From contig DOSU01000118.1 in the NCBI GenBank assembly GCA_003513895.1, positions 1-14,881 of the forward strand: a stretch of 14,881 nucleotides of DNA, in the 5' to 3' direction. A model generated the notes under the pieces. That model was not told the DNA's origin. It saw only the letters and a program-made list of their open reading frames with translations, and searched no databases. Position numbers and translations under genes: made by a program. Positions 1 through 7,128 of this stretch are shown here, in pieces (within the stretch, counting starts at the first letter, position 1; each line of letters opens with the position of its first letter). The DNA comes from Rikenellaceae bacterium. GTDB taxonomy: Bacteria; Bacteroidota; Bacteroidia; Bacteroidales; UBA932.

Positions 1-65
1 GCTCTGAGGCTCTCAAAATTCCCGGCAGGAGCCATTATCTCAATATCCGAACTTTTTACGCTCAT
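1..65 (-). CDS. U32-family peptidase-like protein, N-terminal fragment (cut by window edge)
   Basis: Read leftwards from an ATG at 65-63, the frame stays open to the window edge and gives 21 complete codons. The N-terminus contains IEIMAPAGNFESLR at residues 8-21, which resembles the opening strand of U32-family proteins (the LLAPAG-type motif before the TIM barrel). Family members include collagenase-like peptidases and the tRNA/rRNA hydroxylation proteins TrhP and RlhA. Bacteroidetes U32 proteins often begin with a very similar IEIMAPAG segment. The start lies only 7 bases after the stop codon of the polyprenyl synthase gene on the same strand, so the two are probably co-transcribed. A second in-frame ATG (residue 11) lies inside the motif and is therefore an unlikely start. 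With so few residues the subfamily cannot be decided. Confidence 0.6.
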   Translation of the reverse strand, partial: MSVKSSDIEIMAPAGNFESLR

Positions 66-72
66 TATGTCT

Positions 73-1050
73 TTACTTCTCTCTGTTCAACATCAGATTT
101 GCAAATTCCAGCAATCTTTCACGCTGGTCCGGTGAAAAATGTACACAATCAAGAGCTTTTTGAGCTTTTTTGTGATATTCGCCAATCTCTTCCTCGGCAG
201 CAGTTTTTACCCCCAGTTTTTCATAAAGAGCTTTTACTTCTGCTATTTTCCCCTTTGGTTCACAATTCGTTGAAGTTATCAACTCGTTCAATTTGTCACT
301 GTCTTTACCCTGAGCCCTTTTTAGACACTCAACAAGAAGCCATGTCTTTTTATTGCTTAAGATATCTCCTCCAATTGCCTTTCCAAATATGTTTGTGTCT
401 CCGAAACTGTCCAGGTAGTCGTCTTTTATTTGAAAAGCAAGACCAAGCAGGTAACCGTAATTGTAAAGTGCCTCTGAACACTCCGGTGGTGCTCCTCCGA
501 TTATTGCTCCCATCTTGGCCGAACAGGCCATGAGAACAGCTGTTTTAAGACCAATCATATCCAGATATTCCCCGGTTGTAATTAGCGGAAGAGTCTCATA
601 GTTCATATCAAACTGCTGCCCCTCACAAACCTGAGCGGCTGTATCTGAAAAGAGGGTTAAAACATCTTTTATATGCTTTTCCGGAGTGAATGCAATAAGC
701 TTGTATGATTTTATGCACATTACATCTCCCGAGAGAATTGCAATGTTGTTGTTCCACTTCTTGTGAACTGTCGGCTGATTTCTCCTCAGAGATGCTCCAT
801 CCATAATGTCGTCATGAATGAGAGTGAATCCGTGAAAGATTTCAAGTGCAAGCGCAGGGTAAACGATAGAGTTGTCAATTTTGTCGTAAAAGAGGTTGAA
901 GCAAATTATTGCCATTTTGGGCCTTAATCTTTTCCCTCCTATGGATATCAGATACTCTATGGGTTCGTATAACTCGCCCGGATCTCCTTCCCAGTTGAGG
1001 GAAGAGATACCTTTATCAACAACTGCATCTATCTCGTTTAGTGTATACAT
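73..1050 (-). CDS. Polyprenyl (short-chain, farnesyl/geranylgeranyl-type) diphosphate synthase
   Basis: This 325-residue protein belongs to the trans-isoprenyl diphosphate synthases, which condense isopentenyl diphosphate with allylic diphosphates in the cytosol to supply quinone side chains, undecaprenyl carrier and other isoprenoids. Visible signatures are GGKRLRP at residues 38-44, the first Asp-rich motif DDIMD at 80-84 followed by an RR pair at 89-90, GQQFDM at 134-139, and the second Asp-rich motif DDYLD at 210-214 followed by FGKAIGGD. Length is normal for the family. The residue five before the first DDxxD is Phe75 and the fourth is Thr76; in known short-chain enzymes an aromatic there limits product length, so a C15-C20 product is more likely than a long-chain one, but this is inference. 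It is probably the first gene of a leftward operon with the U32 gene and is divergent from rsgA across a 49-base gap. Bacteroidetes homologues are often labelled IspA; the exact product is not provable here. Confidence 0.92.
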   Translation of the reverse strand: MYTLNEIDAVVDKGISSLNWEGDPGELYEPIEYLISIGGKRLRPKMAIICFNLFYDKIDNSIVYPALALEIFHGFTLIHDDIMDGASLRRNQPTVHKKWNNNIAILSGDVMCIKSYKLIAFTPEKHIKDVLTLFSDTAAQVCEGQQFDMNYETLPLITTGEYLDMIGLKTAVLMACSAKMGAIIGGAPPECSEALYNYGYLLGLAFQIKDDYLDSFGDTNIFGKAIGGDILSNKKTWLLVECLKRAQGKDSDKLNELITSTNCEPKGKIAEVKALYEKLGVKTAAEEEIGEYHKKAQKALDCVHFSPDQRERLLEFANLMLNREK

Positions 1051-1075
1051 CTCAAAAAATCATTAATTGTCCCGG

Positions 1076-1083
1076 CAAATTTA
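1076..1083 (-). promoter_or_regulatory. Candidate -7 element for the polyprenyl synthase operon
   Basis: Read on the minus strand this is TAAATTTG, a full match to the Bacteroidetes -7 consensus TAnnTTTG. It lies about 26 bases upstream of the polyprenyl synthase ATG, leaving a short leader. A TTTG occurs 13 bases further upstream (1100-1097), closer than the usual spacing of about 19, so the -33 element is not convincing. A single eight-base match in AT-rich DNA can be chance. Confidence 0.4.
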
Positions 1084-1099
1084 ATCCTTTTTTAGACAA

Positions 1100-2056
1100 A
1101 TGCGTATATTCGCACCCGTGGAAAAAAGCAACTTTGAAACTGCAACTGTTGTAAAACATACTGGAAGTCACTATATGGTGTCCAGGCTGCCTGCATGGAA
1201 TCTCATTCCCTGCGTAGTAAGAGGCAAACTCCGAATAAAAGGTTCCGGCACAACAAATCCTATAGCAGTTGGGGATGTTGTAGATTTTATGCAGGAAGAT
1301 GGGGGAATGGGCGCGATTATTAAAATACATCCGAGAAAAAACTACATCATCCGCAAGTCGACAAATCTTTCAAGGCAATCGCACATAATTGCATCAAATT
1401 TAGATACAGCTTTTCTTGTTGTAACTCTTGATTTTCCCGAAACAAAGACAGCATTTATCGACAGGTTTCTTGTCACCTGCGAAGCATATCGGGTTCCTGT
1501 AGTAATCGTTTTAAATAAAATTGATCTCATTTCGGAAGAATACATCGAAAATCTGGCTGCATTCAAAAAAATATACAACAATGCAGGTTACAAAGTTGTT
1601 GAAATTTCGGCCCTTATCGGACAAAACATTGACACTGTGAGAGACTTGTGCAAAGGAAAAATTTCCCTGTTTTCCGGACAGTCAGGGGTTGGAAAATCTT
1701 CTCTAATAAACTCTCTGGACAATGCTCTCTCTTTAAAAACAGCGGAAATTTCTCATTATCATTTGCAGGGCAAGCACACAACCACTTTCTATGAAATGCA
1801 CCCTCTTGAAAATGGCGGATTTATTATAGACACGCCCGGAATTAAAGGTTTTGGTCTCATAGAGATTGAAAAAGAGGAGTTAAGCCACTACTTTCCGGAA
1901 ATGCTGAAAATCACTAACAATTGCAAGTTCGCTCCATGCACTCATACTCACGAGCCCGATTGTGCAATCAAAGAGGCCGTTGAGAAAGGCGTTATTTCCC
2001 CTGAGAGGTACATTTCATATCTTGGCATGCTCGAGGATGAAGAAAAATACAGGTAG
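1100..2056 (+). CDS. rsgA: Small-subunit-dependent ribosome assembly GTPase RsgA
   Basis: RsgA (YjeQ/YloQ) is a GTPase that checks and releases late 30S ribosomal assembly intermediates. The 318-residue protein shows the diagnostic circular permutation: an N-terminal OB-fold region (about 12-95), then G4 NKID at 139-142, G5 SAL at 160-162, only afterwards the P-loop GQSGVGKSS at 183-191, the switch I segment GKHTTT at 214-219, and G3 DTPG at 234-237. The C-terminal zinc site has the family spacing Cys275-x4-Cys280-x-His282-x5-Cys288. Length is typical. The ATG at 1100 is preceded by AT-rich sequence with no Shine-Dalgarno, normal for Bacteroidetes; a GTG at 1118 is an alternative that would still keep the OB fold. 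It is probably co-transcribed with the MATE gene, which starts 8 bases downstream. Confidence 0.96.
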   Translation: MRIFAPVEKSNFETATVVKHTGSHYMVSRLPAWNLIPCVVRGKLRIKGSGTTNPIAVGDVVDFMQEDGGMGAIIKIHPRKNYIIRKSTNLSRQSHIIASNLDTAFLVVTLDFPETKTAFIDRFLVTCEAYRVPVVIVLNKIDLISEEYIENLAAFKKIYNNAGYKVVEISALIGQNIDTVRDLCKGKISLFSGQSGVGKSSLINSLDNALSLKTAEISHYHLQGKHTTTFYEMHPLENGGFIIDTPGIKGFGLIEIEKEELSHYFPEMLKITNNCKFAPCTHTHEPDCAIKEAVEKGVISPERYISYLGMLEDEEKYR

Positions 2057-2064
2057 CTTTTCAG

Positions 2065-3375
2065 ATGAATAAGAAGATTCTTAAACTGGCCGGGCCCAGT
2101 ATCCTTGCAAACATTACCGTGCCGCTTGTGGGAATCGTTGACCTTGCCATTGCAGGAAGGCTTGGGGATGCCGCTATAATAGGAGGAATAGCGATTGGCA
2201 CTATGCTTTTTGATCTTTTGTACTGGAACATGGGATTTCTCAGGGTAGGAACAGCCGGATATGCTGCTCAGGCCTACGGAAGGAGAGACTTTCGGGACAG
2301 TATGAAAATTCTTGTTCAAGCAGTTGGAACAGCTTTAATTACGGCATTGTTTATTCTGGCGATTCAATACTTCTATATTGAAATTGCATTTAATGTTGTC
2401 GTGTGTACCCCTGAAGTAGAGTCACTTGCAAGAAAATATTTCTTCATACGGATATGGGCTGCTCCCGCAACACTGAGCCTGTTTGCTTTCAAAGGGTGGT
2501 TCATTGGCATGCAGAATACAGTCACTCCTATGATTGCAGATATTGTTGTGAATGTTGCAAATCTGTTTATCGTTATTTATCTGGCTGTTTACTTAAAAAT
2601 GGGGGTGCCGGGTATTGCGCTTGGAACTGTTCTTGCACAATATATAGGACTAATAGTAACACTGTCCCTTCTTTTTGCATACTACCGTAAACTCTTTCAC
2701 TATATAAGTATCAAAGCCAGCCTCAAGTTTAAAGAGATGAGAAAATTTTTCATTCTCAACGGGAACCTGTTTATCCGATCCTTGTGTCTCTTGCTGGTCT
2801 ATTCCGGGTTCACCAGTTTTGCCGCCCGTTATGGCGACCAGTTACTTGCAGTGAGCACAATAATGATGAAACTAATGCTGCTTTACTCATACTTTATTGA
2901 CGGATTTTCATATGCCGGAGAGGCTCTTTGCGGAAAGTACGTAGGTGCCAGAGATGTTTTTTCTCTTAAGCTTGCCATTCGCAGCCTTTTTAAGTGGGCT
3001 TTCATTATAGCTGCACTCTCTACAATTGCCTACTTTGCAGCCGGCGAATCACTTTTCCGGCTGATGACAAATAATCAGGAAGTAATTAGCAGTTCATCTC
3101 AATTTATGCCATGGCTGCTGCTTATACCTTTAATCAGCTGCATTGCTTTTATGTGGGATGGAATATATATCGGCGCCACAGCTACGGCATCTATTAGAAA
3201 TACTATGATTGCCTCGGCGATTTCGTTTTTTGCTACTTTTTACATTTTTGAACCGCTTATTGGAATCCAATCGCTCTATCTTGCATTTTCGATGCATCTT
3301 ATTGTGAGGACTGTCCTAATGACTGTGTTCGCAAAAAAAGAGGTGATAAGCAAAGCTCTCACCCCTTCATTTTAA
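2065..3375 (+). CDS. MATE-family multidrug/toxin efflux transporter, DinF-like
   Basis: This 436-residue inner-membrane protein has roughly a dozen hydrophobic segments throughout and no signal peptide. The N-terminal half-repeat begins with the pattern PSILANITVPLVGIVDLAIA (residues 11-30) and continues with GRLGD, typical of the DinF branch of MATE exporters, as is LRVGTAGYAAQAYGRRD at about 59-75. The conserved Asp26 of the first membrane helix is present. MATE transporters use a proton or sodium gradient to export cationic or other toxic compounds; the substrate cannot be told from sequence. It follows rsgA by 8 bases, suggesting one transcript, although the functions are not obviously related. 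Its TAA stop shares the palindrome TTAA with the stop codon of the convergent sod gene, leaving no room for a dedicated terminator. Confidence 0.9.
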   Translation: MNKKILKLAGPSILANITVPLVGIVDLAIAGRLGDAAIIGGIAIGTMLFDLLYWNMGFLRVGTAGYAAQAYGRRDFRDSMKILVQAVGTALITALFILAIQYFYIEIAFNVVVCTPEVESLARKYFFIRIWAAPATLSLFAFKGWFIGMQNTVTPMIADIVVNVANLFIVIYLAVYLKMGVPGIALGTVLAQYIGLIVTLSLLFAYYRKLFHYISIKASLKFKEMRKFFILNGNLFIRSLCLLLVYSGFTSFAARYGDQLLAVSTIMMKLMLLYSYFIDGFSYAGEALCGKYVGARDVFSLKLAIRSLFKWAFIIAALSTIAYFAAGESLFRLMTNNQEVISSSSQFMPWLLLIPLISCIAFMWDGIYIGATATASIRNTMIASAISFFATFYIFEPLIGIQSLYLAFSMHLIVRTVLMTVFAKKEVISKALTPSF

Positions 3376-3947
3376 TACCTGGCCGAGACTGCATCCCAGT
3401 TTACAATGCCCCAGAGAGCAGTAAGATAATCTGCTCTTCTGTTTTGATAATCGATGTAATAGGCGTGTTCCCATACATCGAATGTAAGTATTGGAACCAG
3501 CCCTTTTGTGAGAGGATTTCCTGCATTGCTCTCTTTAATAATCGACAACTCTCCTTTTTCGTCTTTTACAAGCCATGCCCATCCAGATCCAAACAAAGTT
3601 GCAGCTGCATTGCCGAACTCCTTCTTAAAAGCATCTAATGATCCCCATGTTTTGTTCACGGCAGCAGCAAACTTTCCTTCAGGAACTTTGCTCCCACCTG
3701 GTTTAAACGAATTGAAATAAAAAGTGTGATTCCAAATCTGAGCAGCATTGTTAAAAATTCCGCCTTCGGATTTCTTTACAATTTCGTCGAGCGACATTTT
3801 TTCGTAGATTGTTCCGGGGATGAGATTGTTCAGGTTTGTGACATAGGCCTGATGGTGCTTCCCGTGATGGAACTCAATTGTTTTCTTGCTTATAACGGGC
3901 TCAAGAGCTTCACTGTTATAAGGTAATTCCGGTAATTCAAATTTCAT
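3372..3947 (-). CDS. sodB: Superoxide dismutase, Fe-type (possibly cambialistic Fe/Mn)
   Basis: This 191-residue enzyme dismutates superoxide to oxygen and hydrogen peroxide in the cytoplasm. The four metal ligands are visible: His27 (in EFHHGKHHQAYV), His74 (in AAQIWNHTFYF), Asp157 and His161 (in FDVWEHAYYIDYQNRRADYL). Gln70 in the AAQ segment is the second-sphere glutamine placed as in Fe-type enzymes, whereas Mn-type enzymes carry it in the C-terminal domain. Length and numbering match the Porphyromonas/Bacteroides SODs, some of which work with either metal. Position 155 is Thr here, a point discussed in the findings. There is no signal peptide. The gene is transcribed towards the MATE gene with a 4-base tail overlap, and is divergent from the hybrid sensor kinase across 131 bases that hold candidate promoters for both. 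Confidence 0.96.
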   Translation of the reverse strand: MKFELPELPYNSEALEPVISKKTIEFHHGKHHQAYVTNLNNLIPGTIYEKMSLDEIVKKSEGGIFNNAAQIWNHTFYFNSFKPGGSKVPEGKFAAAVNKTWGSLDAFKKEFGNAAATLFGSGWAWLVKDEKGELSIIKESNAGNPLTKGLVPILTFDVWEHAYYIDYQNRRADYLTALWGIVNWDAVSARY

Positions 3948-3976
3948 GGTTTTTTTTAAACTTAAAATTTACTTTA

Positions 3977-3984
3977 CAAATTTA
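3977..3984 (-). promoter_or_regulatory. Candidate -7 element for sodB
   Basis: On the minus strand this reads TAAATTTG, fitting the Bacteroidetes -7 consensus TAnnTTTG, about 30 bases before the sodB start codon. I could not find a TTTG at the usual -33 distance, so the call rests on the -7 box and its position only. Confidence 0.4.
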
Positions 3985-4033
3985 CAAAACTCCCGACAAT
4001 TATCTGCACATAAGAAATTTGAAATATTTTCAT

Positions 4034-4041
4034 TAACTTTG
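4034..4041 (+). promoter_or_regulatory. Candidate -7 element for the hybrid sensor kinase / fbp operon
   Basis: TAACTTTG matches TAnnTTTG and lies 37 bases before the start codon of the hybrid kinase. A TTTG at 4018-4021 is only 12 bases upstream, shorter than the preferred spacing of about 19, so either the promoter is weak or regulated, or the true -33 element is degenerate. Confidence 0.4.
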
Positions 4042-4078
4042 GTTTAGGGTTTATTATAACAAATACACCTAATCAGTT

Positions 4079-7000
4079 ATGCTCAAGAGATTACTCCTAA
4101 TTTTTTGTTTCTTGTCCGCGGGTTTATCTTCTGCTTTTGCTCAGGCGAATGATTCTTCTGTTACAAATCCTCTTTTAAGCATACTGGCACCCAAAAGAAT
4201 TCTGCTTTTATACTCAAAAGAGCGCTCCAACGAGCGTGTTCGTGAGTTTTCCTCCGGATTTTCAAGTTTTCACTCAAACAACAAGATTTATTCCGGGATA
4301 ATTAACCTTCACATGGATGCCGACGGCCTAAGAAACAGAGAGGAAAAACTTGCATTATTAAACCGTTCAAGGCGAACCGTATTTACTCAAAACAAAATAG
4401 ACTTAATATTCGCAACCGATTCCGAAGCATATGAGATTTTAAGTGCTGCCGATTCTCTGGAGCCGTTTGGCATTCCCATTATTTGCGCCTATCTTGAAAA
4501 TAAAGACTTTAAACCTAAGGCAGGTGTGTCTAAAATTGTAACCACTATTCCTGTAGAAGAGAACATTCGGCTGGGGGTGAAATTGTTTCCTGAGACAAAG
4601 GAGATATTGTTTATTTTCGACGACAGTGATTATGGTGAGAAAGAGGAGATTTTTGCAAGAGAAGCCGCTAAGAAGTTCGAAGGGAGAGTGAACATGACTT
4701 ACCTTTCTACGAAGGGAATTACATACCCCGAATTCATGAACCGTATCAGCTCTTTTCCTCTTAATTCCTTTATAATTCTTTCCACATGGCTTGTAGATTC
4801 AAAAGGAAATTACAGGTCATCCGGCAATTTTTTCCCTTTTATGTCGAGAATAAATAATATCCCTGTATTTGGAATTCAGAACCTGTCGTTGGGATCGGGA
4901 ATTATTGGAGGATATTCCGTCTCCAGCTGGGACCAGGGATATAAAGCTGCCGAAGTCTCTCAGAAAATATTAGGTAACCCGGGTTTTGTAATAAATGATA
5001 CTTTAAGAGATTTTCGATTGATATTTGATTTTAATCAAATAAAAAGGTGGAATTTACCCCGTGAGGATCTTCCAAAAAACGCAAAATTCATAAACAAACC
5101 TCCGAGTTTCTTTGAGGATTTTAAAACTGAAGTTCAGTTTTTAATGGCATTTATTATATTGCTGTTTACATCACTTCTGGTTTTTTCTGTCTACCACTTT
5201 CGATACAGAATACTAAATCAGGAACTTCTTAAATCTAACAGGAAGAGCGCTCAAAGACAGAACCTTTTAAAAAACACGCTGTCTGTAATGAACGAAGGAG
5301 TTATTACTTTTGACTCTGATCTAAATATTATTGATGCAAATAAAGCTGCAGTTGACTTGTCTGAGCATATTTCCATCCTCTCCGGCAGAAAATTCAAAGA
5401 GATGTTTTACACTTCCAGCCAAAATGATGAAAATTCAATTGAGAGTTTGTTGAAACTGTCTTTGGAGAGTAAAAGCACCGTAGGCCTAAAGGATTTTACA
5501 AGAATAGATTATAAAGAGAGGGAGTCCAAATTTATTTCAGGGGACATAAGTCCGATTATTGAAAATGGTATTGTTAATCAGCTTGTTCTGGTCATGAGGG
5601 ATGTTACCGAATTCAATAAAAAACAGCGGTACCTGAGTCTGGCTCTTGAAAGTGCAAAATCTTTCATATGGTTTTACAACGCTGTTACAAAGCAATTCTC
5701 AATAAGCGAAAACTTTGAAAACATTTTCGGATCGAAGAGAAATGGATTTTCAAGTCATTTGCAGTTTCTGGAAATTGTTCACCCCGACGACAGGAAGAGG
5801 CTCTCTGTCGCATTTGAGAACATGCTGGCCCAAAAAGTTAAAAGAATAACAGTTGAATATCGTCTTTCTGTTAGCGGGGATGATAATTGGCAGTGGTGGG
5901 AGCGAAGAGGCATAATATATGCCGACGCCGGCAGTCCCAATGATGTTCGCTTTTTTTACGGAATGGATATCAACATTGACTCACTCAAACTACGTGAGAA
6001 TGATATTCTGGAAGCCAAGCTTAAGGCCGAAGAGTCCGACAGGCTCAAGAGTGCTTTTCTTTCAAACATGAGCCACGAAATTCGCACTCCCCTAAATGGA
6101 ATTGTAGGGTTTGCAGCCCTTCTCTCCGATGCCGGCTACTCCGATGAAGAGAGGAAGGAATTTTCAAGAATCATTAATACAAACTCCAAAATCCTGATGA
6201 CTCTCATCGGAGATATTCTCGACCTTTCCAGAATTGAGTCGGACAGTATGATTTTTGATTTTTCAAAATTTGACATCTGCCAGCAAATAAGAGAAGCTAT
6301 AGAGATTAATAGATTGTCGCTTGCCGAAGGCGTTGAACTTGTTTCGGATTTACCAAACGACACCATGACTGTAACAGCGGACCCTCAGAGAAACACTCAG
6401 CTGCTCAACAATCTTATCAATAATGCAATAAAGTTCACAACTAAGGGAAAGATAGTTGTAGGTTATAATGAGAACGATACATACATCGAAGTTTTCGTAA
6501 AGGATACAGGAAAAGGAATTAAAGAAGATTTACATACAAAGATTTTTGACAGGTTTTATAAGGCCGATGAACATATTTTCGGAACAGGACTTGGATTACC
6601 TATTTGTAAGGCAATAGCTCAAAAGTTTGGGGGTGAAATCCGGCTGGAATCAAAACCGGGAGTAGGAACAACTTTCTTTTATACAATACCTAAAGCCGGT
6701 AATACCAGTGTTAATACAGAAGTTAAAGAAGAACTTCCGGTTGCAGAAAACGGGGAGCCAAAAAGGACAGTTCTGGTTGCTGAGGACCTGGACAGTAATT
6801 TCATGCTTATAGAAATTATACTCTCAAAAAAATATTCAGTAATAAGGGCAAATAACGGGAAGGAGGCGATATCTCTATACTTAGAACAAAAACCGGATCT
6901 CATTTTCATGGATATTAAGATGCCGGTTATGGACGGATTGGAAGCAACCAGAGAGATAAGGAAAATTTCTACTACAATTCCAATAATTGCTCTCACTGCA

Positions 7001-7123
7001 AATGCTTTTGAATCGGACCAGATTGATGCAAAAGAGGCCGGATGCAATGAGGTAATCACAAAACCGATCAAATCTTCGCTACTGATTTTGGTTGCGGAAA
7101 AATATTTAAAACCAAAAAATTGA
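4079..7123 (+). CDS. Hybrid sensor histidine kinase with periplasmic substrate-binding-like sensor, PAS regions and receiver
   Basis: This is a 1014-residue one-protein signalling chain. A cleavable signal peptide covers about residues 1-22 (hydrophobic core then SSAFAQ). Residues about 38-325 resemble the ABC transporter substrate-binding fold often found as a kinase sensor (RILLLYSKERS, then DLIFATDSEAYEIL and a GIPIICAY strand). A single membrane helix at about 353-374 is followed by a short charged, probably coiled segment and two PAS-like regions (about 395-512 and 520-640; the second has the HPDDR and WWERRG features of PAS_3). The kinase core has the phosphoacceptor His666 in MSHEIRTPLNG, N-box Asn778-Asn782, G1 DTGKGI at 809-814 and G2 GTGLGL at 835-840. 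The receiver has acidic E902/D903, phosphoacceptor Asp945 (MDIKMP), Thr973 and Lys995. There is no C-terminal DNA-binding domain, so output probably passes through an HPt protein or another regulator elsewhere. The ligand is unknown. The gene is followed within 5 bases by fbp. Confidence 0.93.
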   Translation: MLKRLLLIFCFLSAGLSSAFAQANDSSVTNPLLSILAPKRILLLYSKERSNERVREFSSGFSSFHSNNKIYSGIINLHMDADGLRNREEKLALLNRSRRTVFTQNKIDLIFATDSEAYEILSAADSLEPFGIPIICAYLENKDFKPKAGVSKIVTTIPVEENIRLGVKLFPETKEILFIFDDSDYGEKEEIFAREAAKKFEGRVNMTYLSTKGITYPEFMNRISSFPLNSFIILSTWLVDSKGNYRSSGNFFPFMSRINNIPVFGIQNLSLGSGIIGGYSVSSWDQGYKAAEVSQKILGNPGFVINDTLRDFRLIFDFNQIKRWNLPREDLPKNAKFINKPPSFFEDFKTEVQFLMAFIILLFTSLLVFSVYHFRYRILNQELLKSNRKSAQRQNLLKNTLSVMNEGVITFDSDLNIIDANKAAVDLSEHISILSGRKFKEMFYTSSQNDENSIESLLKLSLESKSTVGLKDFTRIDYKERESKFISGDISPIIENGIVNQLVLVMRDVTEFNKKQRYLSLALESAKSFIWFYNAVTKQFSISENFENIFGSKRNGFSSHLQFLEIVHPDDRKRLSVAFENMLAQKVKRITVEYRLSVSGDDNWQWWERRGIIYADAGSPNDVRFFYGMDINIDSLKLRENDILEAKLKAEESDRLKSAFLSNMSHEIRTPLNGIVGFAALLSDAGYSDEERKEFSRIINTNSKILMTLIGDILDLSRIESDSMIFDFSKFDICQQIREAIEINRLSLAEGVELVSDLPNDTMTVTADPQRNTQLLNNLINNAIKFTTKGKIVVGYNENDTYIEVFVKDTGKGIKEDLHTKIFDRFYKADEHIFGTGLGLPICKAIAQKFGGEIRLESKPGVGTTFFYTIPKAGNTSVNTEVKEELPVAENGEPKRTVLVAEDLDSNFMLIEIILSKKYSVIRANNGKEAISLYLEQKPDLIFMDIKMPVMDGLEATREIRKISTTIPIIALTANAFESDQIDAKEAGCNEVITKPIKSSLLILVAEKYLKPKN

Positions 7124-7128
7124 TTGAA

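Noticed and set aside
99..533. 144-codon open frame opposite the polyprenyl synthase
   Set aside because: It lies wholly antisense to a gene with full family motifs, and its Cys/Leu/Pro/Phe-rich translation has no recognisable domain.
7120..7128. TTG start for fbp that would overlap the kinase stop codon by 4 bases
   Set aside because: An ATG nine bases later gives the family-like start MKDLKYLQLL. TTG is rarer and adds only three residues.
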